Part shown: positions 61,859 to 64,000 of the stretch, one piece after another
Layout: the number at the start of each line of letters is the position of its first letter
Position numbering within the stretch: the stretch's first letter is position 1
NCBI RefSeq assembly: GCF_047121295.1
Contig: NZ_CP139447.1
Location: 372,001-436,000 of the forward strand
Direction of reading: 5' to 3'
DNA: 64,000 bases
DNA from: Longispora sp047121295
Lineage (GTDB): Bacteria > Actinomycetota > Actinomycetes > Mycobacteriales > Micromonosporaceae
Translations under genes and position numbers: made by a program
The notes under the pieces: generated by a model
Database searches by the model: none
The model's input: the letters and a program-made list of their open reading frames with translations, nothing else
What the model was told of the DNA's origin: nothing

Positions 61859-63087
61859 CAGCTCACGCTGCCGGTGCCGGGCACCCCTGCGGGGTCCGGC
61901 ACCACCTGGCCGTTGGTGTCCCGGTAGGCCCAGTCCAGCCGGTCGCCGTGCGCGGTCACGTACAGCGCGCCCGGGTAGCCGGTGGCCTGCCACACCCCGT
62001 GCCGGGGCATCGGGTCGTCGTGCGGGATGTGCCCGCCGCTGCCCGCGATCAGCTGCACCAGGTGCCCGCCGGGCCGCAGGTCCCCGGTCAGCGGCTCGTA
62101 CTCCTCCATGTCGTGCTGGTGCCCGTTGAGCACCAGGTCCCCGCCGTGGTCGGCGAGCAGCGCGAACAGGTCGGCCATCTTCTCGTGCGGGATCGGCCCC
62201 ATCAGCGGCCGGTGCCAGGTGGCCACCACGCACCGCTCCGGGCTGTCCCGCAGCACCTGGGCCGCCCACTGGTACTGCGGGCTGCGCGGCCCGCACCCGC
62301 CGGCCACCCCGCACTCGGAGTTCAGGACGAGGAAGCGCACGCCGCGCCAACTGAAGGTCTCGTACGTGGGCCGGCCGTGCCAGTAGTCCTCCCACGCGTC
62401 CATGTGGTGCGCCTCGTGGTTGCCGAGGGTCGGCTTCGTGAACCGGGCGAGCCGGCCCCAGTCCCGGCCGCCGGCGGGGTCGTCGAAGCTGGACCGGCCG
62501 TAGTTGAAGTCCCACTCGGCGGCCGTACCCGTCTCGTAGACGTCGCCGAGGAAGAGCAGCAGGCCGGCCCGGGAGTCGAGGACGGACTGGGCCACGGCCG
62601 CGCTGGCCCGGGTGCCGTCCCCGCCGTCGCCCACGGCCGCGAACAGCGGGTCGCCGTCGAACTGCCGGGGCGCGAAGAGCTCCTGCCAGTTGCCGGGCGC
62701 GCCGGCCCTCGGCGGGTTGTCCAGGGTGAGCGGCAGGAGCACGGCGTCGCCGAGCTCCCCGCTGTGCGGCTTGACCGAGACCCCGAGGCGGCCGGGGCCG
62801 TTCGGGAACCGGTCGGTCGGCCAGACGAACGTCCACGGCGGCTGGAAGTCCAGCAGCAGGTCGTCGTCCTCCCAGGTGAACACCAGGTCGTAGGGGACCT
62901 TGCCCTCGACGGTGACCGTGACCGGCACGTCGCCGGTCAGGGTGCTCGACGGGACCGAGACGCAGATCCGCACCCCGCCGGACGGGCCGCAGGCGCTCGG
63001 CGCCGGGCCGGCCGCAGCAGCCGTGGCCGCCGTGGCGAGCAGGAGGACGCCGACGACGAGGCCGCGGCGGAGAATAGTCGCTTTCAC
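61855..63087 (-). CDS. Secreted calcineurin-like metallophosphoesterase
   Basis: 410 residues. Sec signal (1-26), an N-terminal beta domain (30-125), then the metallophosphatase: FAAVGDGGDG (motif I, Asp variant), LLFLGDVYETG, TLGNHEAHHM (GNHE), ATWHRPLMG and LNGHQHDMEEYEP (GHxH). Two cysteines at the ends of each domain may pair. Likely an extracellular or surface phosphoesterase, and a candidate phosphate-scavenging enzyme, though no PHO box is seen. Overlaps DUF4229 by 4 nt at CTAG. Confidence 0.9.
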   Translation of the reverse strand: MKATILRRGLVVGVLLLATAATAAAAGPAPSACGPSGGVRICVSVPSSTLTGDVPVTVTVEGKVPYDLVFTWEDDDLLLDFQPPWTFVWPTDRFPNGPGRLGVSVKPHSGELGDAVLLPLTLDNPPRAGAPGNWQELFAPRQFDGDPLFAAVGDGGDGTRASAAVAQSVLDSRAGLLLFLGDVYETGTAAEWDFNYGRSSFDDPAGGRDWGRLARFTKPTLGNHEAHHMDAWEDYWHGRPTYETFSWRGVRFLVLNSECGVAGGCGPRSPQYQWAAQVLRDSPERCVVATWHRPLMGPIPHEKMADLFALLADHGGDLVLNGHQHDMEEYEPLTGDLRPGGHLVQLIAGSGGHIPHDDPMPRHGVWQATGYPGALYVTAHGDRLDWAYRDTNGQVVPDPAGVPGTGSVSC

Positions 63088-63132
63088 GACTCTTGTAACG
63101 AGTCGTTCGACCGATCATGACGGCCGGGGCTG

Positions 63133-63960
63133 TCAGGCGGCTGCCGGCTTCGACCCCCGGATCCGGTCGCCGACCGTCGCGGCGAACCACCGCAACCCGT
63201 TCGTCGTGTACTTGAACCCGTGCGCCACCAGCCACAACAGCGCGACGACCCCCCAGATCGCCCAGAACACGACGCTGCGCAGCATGCCCAGCACGATGGC
63301 CGCCGTCGAGTGCGTGGTGCGCCGGCCCTGTCCGGTGCTCGCCAGGTGCTTGAGGAAGCCCCACAGCCGGTCGACGGCCCCGGTCACCAGCGTGACGACC
63401 CGGTCGGCGGCCAGCAACGGCAGGACGAGCCAGGTCAGGGCCGCGAGCTGGCCGACCGGCTCGTCGGCGAGCGACGGGAGCTGGTGCGGCGCGCCCCGGG
63501 CCAGCGCGCGGCGGGCCGCCGGGATCGCCAGCACCGACCAGGTGCCGGCCCAGAAGGCCCACGCCGTCCAGCCGGGCCAGTCGGCGAAGGTGCGCACGGC
63601 CCAGGAGAAGGGCAACAGACAGACCAACGCGACGGGTACCAGCAGCAGAAACGCCCCGACCAGCGCGAACACGCTCCCGGTCGACGGCGCCACCGGTGCC
63701 GGGGCGACCTCGGGCCGGGGCCTGGGCACCGGCGGGGGCGGCGGTGGGGGGTCGAGCGTGACGACCTGGGGGGCGGGCGACACCGGCACCGGCAGGGCCT
63801 CGGTGCCGTCCGCCGTGGTCGGTCCCGGTTCGAGGAAGTCGAGCGGCGGCAGGTCCTCGGTGGAGATGGGGCGGCTGCGGTCCGTCCAGTCCCCGCCGTC
63901 CCAATAGCGCATGGCCGGCTCGCCATCCGGATCGACATACCAACCGGGCGCCCTGGTCAT
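63133..63960 (-). CDS. DUF2510-domain membrane protein
   Basis: 275 residues. N-terminal DUF2510 (APGWYVDPDGEPAMRYWDGGDWT, residues 4-26), a Pro-rich linker (60-92), then about four helices and a basic C terminus. DUF2510 is a short Trp-rich module, likely cytosolic, found on many actinobacterial membrane proteins. ATG 63960 with TACTCT 7 nt upstream (leaderless). Function unknown. Confidence 0.85.
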   Translation of the reverse strand: MTRAPGWYVDPDGEPAMRYWDGGDWTDRSRPISTEDLPPLDFLEPGPTTADGTEALPVPVSPAPQVVTLDPPPPPPPVPRPRPEVAPAPVAPSTGSVFALVGAFLLLVPVALVCLLPFSWAVRTFADWPGWTAWAFWAGTWSVLAIPAARRALARGAPHQLPSLADEPVGQLAALTWLVLPLLAADRVVTLVTGAVDRLWGFLKHLASTGQGRRTTHSTAAIVLGMLRSVVFWAIWGVVALLWLVAHGFKYTTNGLRWFAATVGDRIRGSKPAAA

Positions 63961-64000
63961 GCCCCTGAGAGTACCGCCGGCAGCGGTTCGGAGTGCAGTA

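Overview
The window is a high-GC actinobacterial chromosome segment, most likely from a filamentous, sporulating Micromonosporales-type organism. That placement is an inference. It rests on orthologs of the developmental regulators BldN and BldC, a DUF397 protein, CGNR and DUF5667 families, futalosine-route menaquinone genes, frequent GTG/TTG starts and many apparently leaderless genes. I see no tRNA, rRNA, CRISPR array, prophage or insertion sequence; this is mostly conserved core genome.

Layout. 0.5-5.4 kb: an MFS exporter, phosphoglycerate mutase, and phoU divergent from the senX3-regX3 phosphate two-component system. 5.6-13 kb: a MurJ-like flippase, small secreted and enzyme-like proteins, a YkgJ-like/DUF397 pair, ppx, a TIM-barrel isomerase-like protein and a CGNR regulator. 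13-19.6 kb: proline dehydrogenase, an excisionase-type HTH protein, ribosomal protein bS22 (33 aa), an epimerase, an acyltransferase, a HAD phosphatase, and bldN with a DUF5667 partner. 20-24.3 kb: an acyl-CoA ligase, a glutaredoxin-like protein and a NarL-type two-component system. 24.7-30.4 kb: rex-hemA-hemC-hemD-hemB behind a clear Rex operator. 30.5-35.3 kb: a cyclase/ATPase signalling protein, a transglycosylase-like protein and a tandem GNAT. 35.4-41.3 kb: hemL, a phosphatase, and the cytochrome c maturation set tlpA-ccdA-resB-ccsB. 41.4-45.5 kb plus 57.4 kb: the menaquinone genes mqnL, mqnP, mqnM and mqnE, interleaved with an Lrp regulator and bldC. 45.7-64 kb: sulfur/PLP enzymes, a DEAD-box helicase, a 1934-residue Trp/Pro-rich disordered membrane-anchored protein, an NlpC/P60 hydrolase and small membrane or secreted proteins.

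The order gpm-senX3-regX3-ppx-(HTH)-bS22-epimerase-acyltransferase-HAD-glutaredoxin-hemACDB-hemL-ccs resembles the conserved arrangement around Rv0489-Rv0529 of Mycobacterium tuberculosis. Functionally the middle of the window is a respiratory block: Rex senses NADH/NAD+, and heme, c-type cytochrome assembly and menaquinone synthesis follow.

The most unusual signals are: (1) two long hairpin elements with compensatory base changes, lying directly after the phoU and regX3 stop codons; (2) a dispersed intergenic repeat built from AGATCAA-N6-AGATCAA plus a GGTTACGCCGCGTC core; (3) the giant Trp sticker-like protein with a zinc-ribbon head and membrane tail; (4) about two dozen genes with a -10 hexamer 6-8 nt before the start codon; (5) three convergent gene pairs that share one CTAG as both stop codons.
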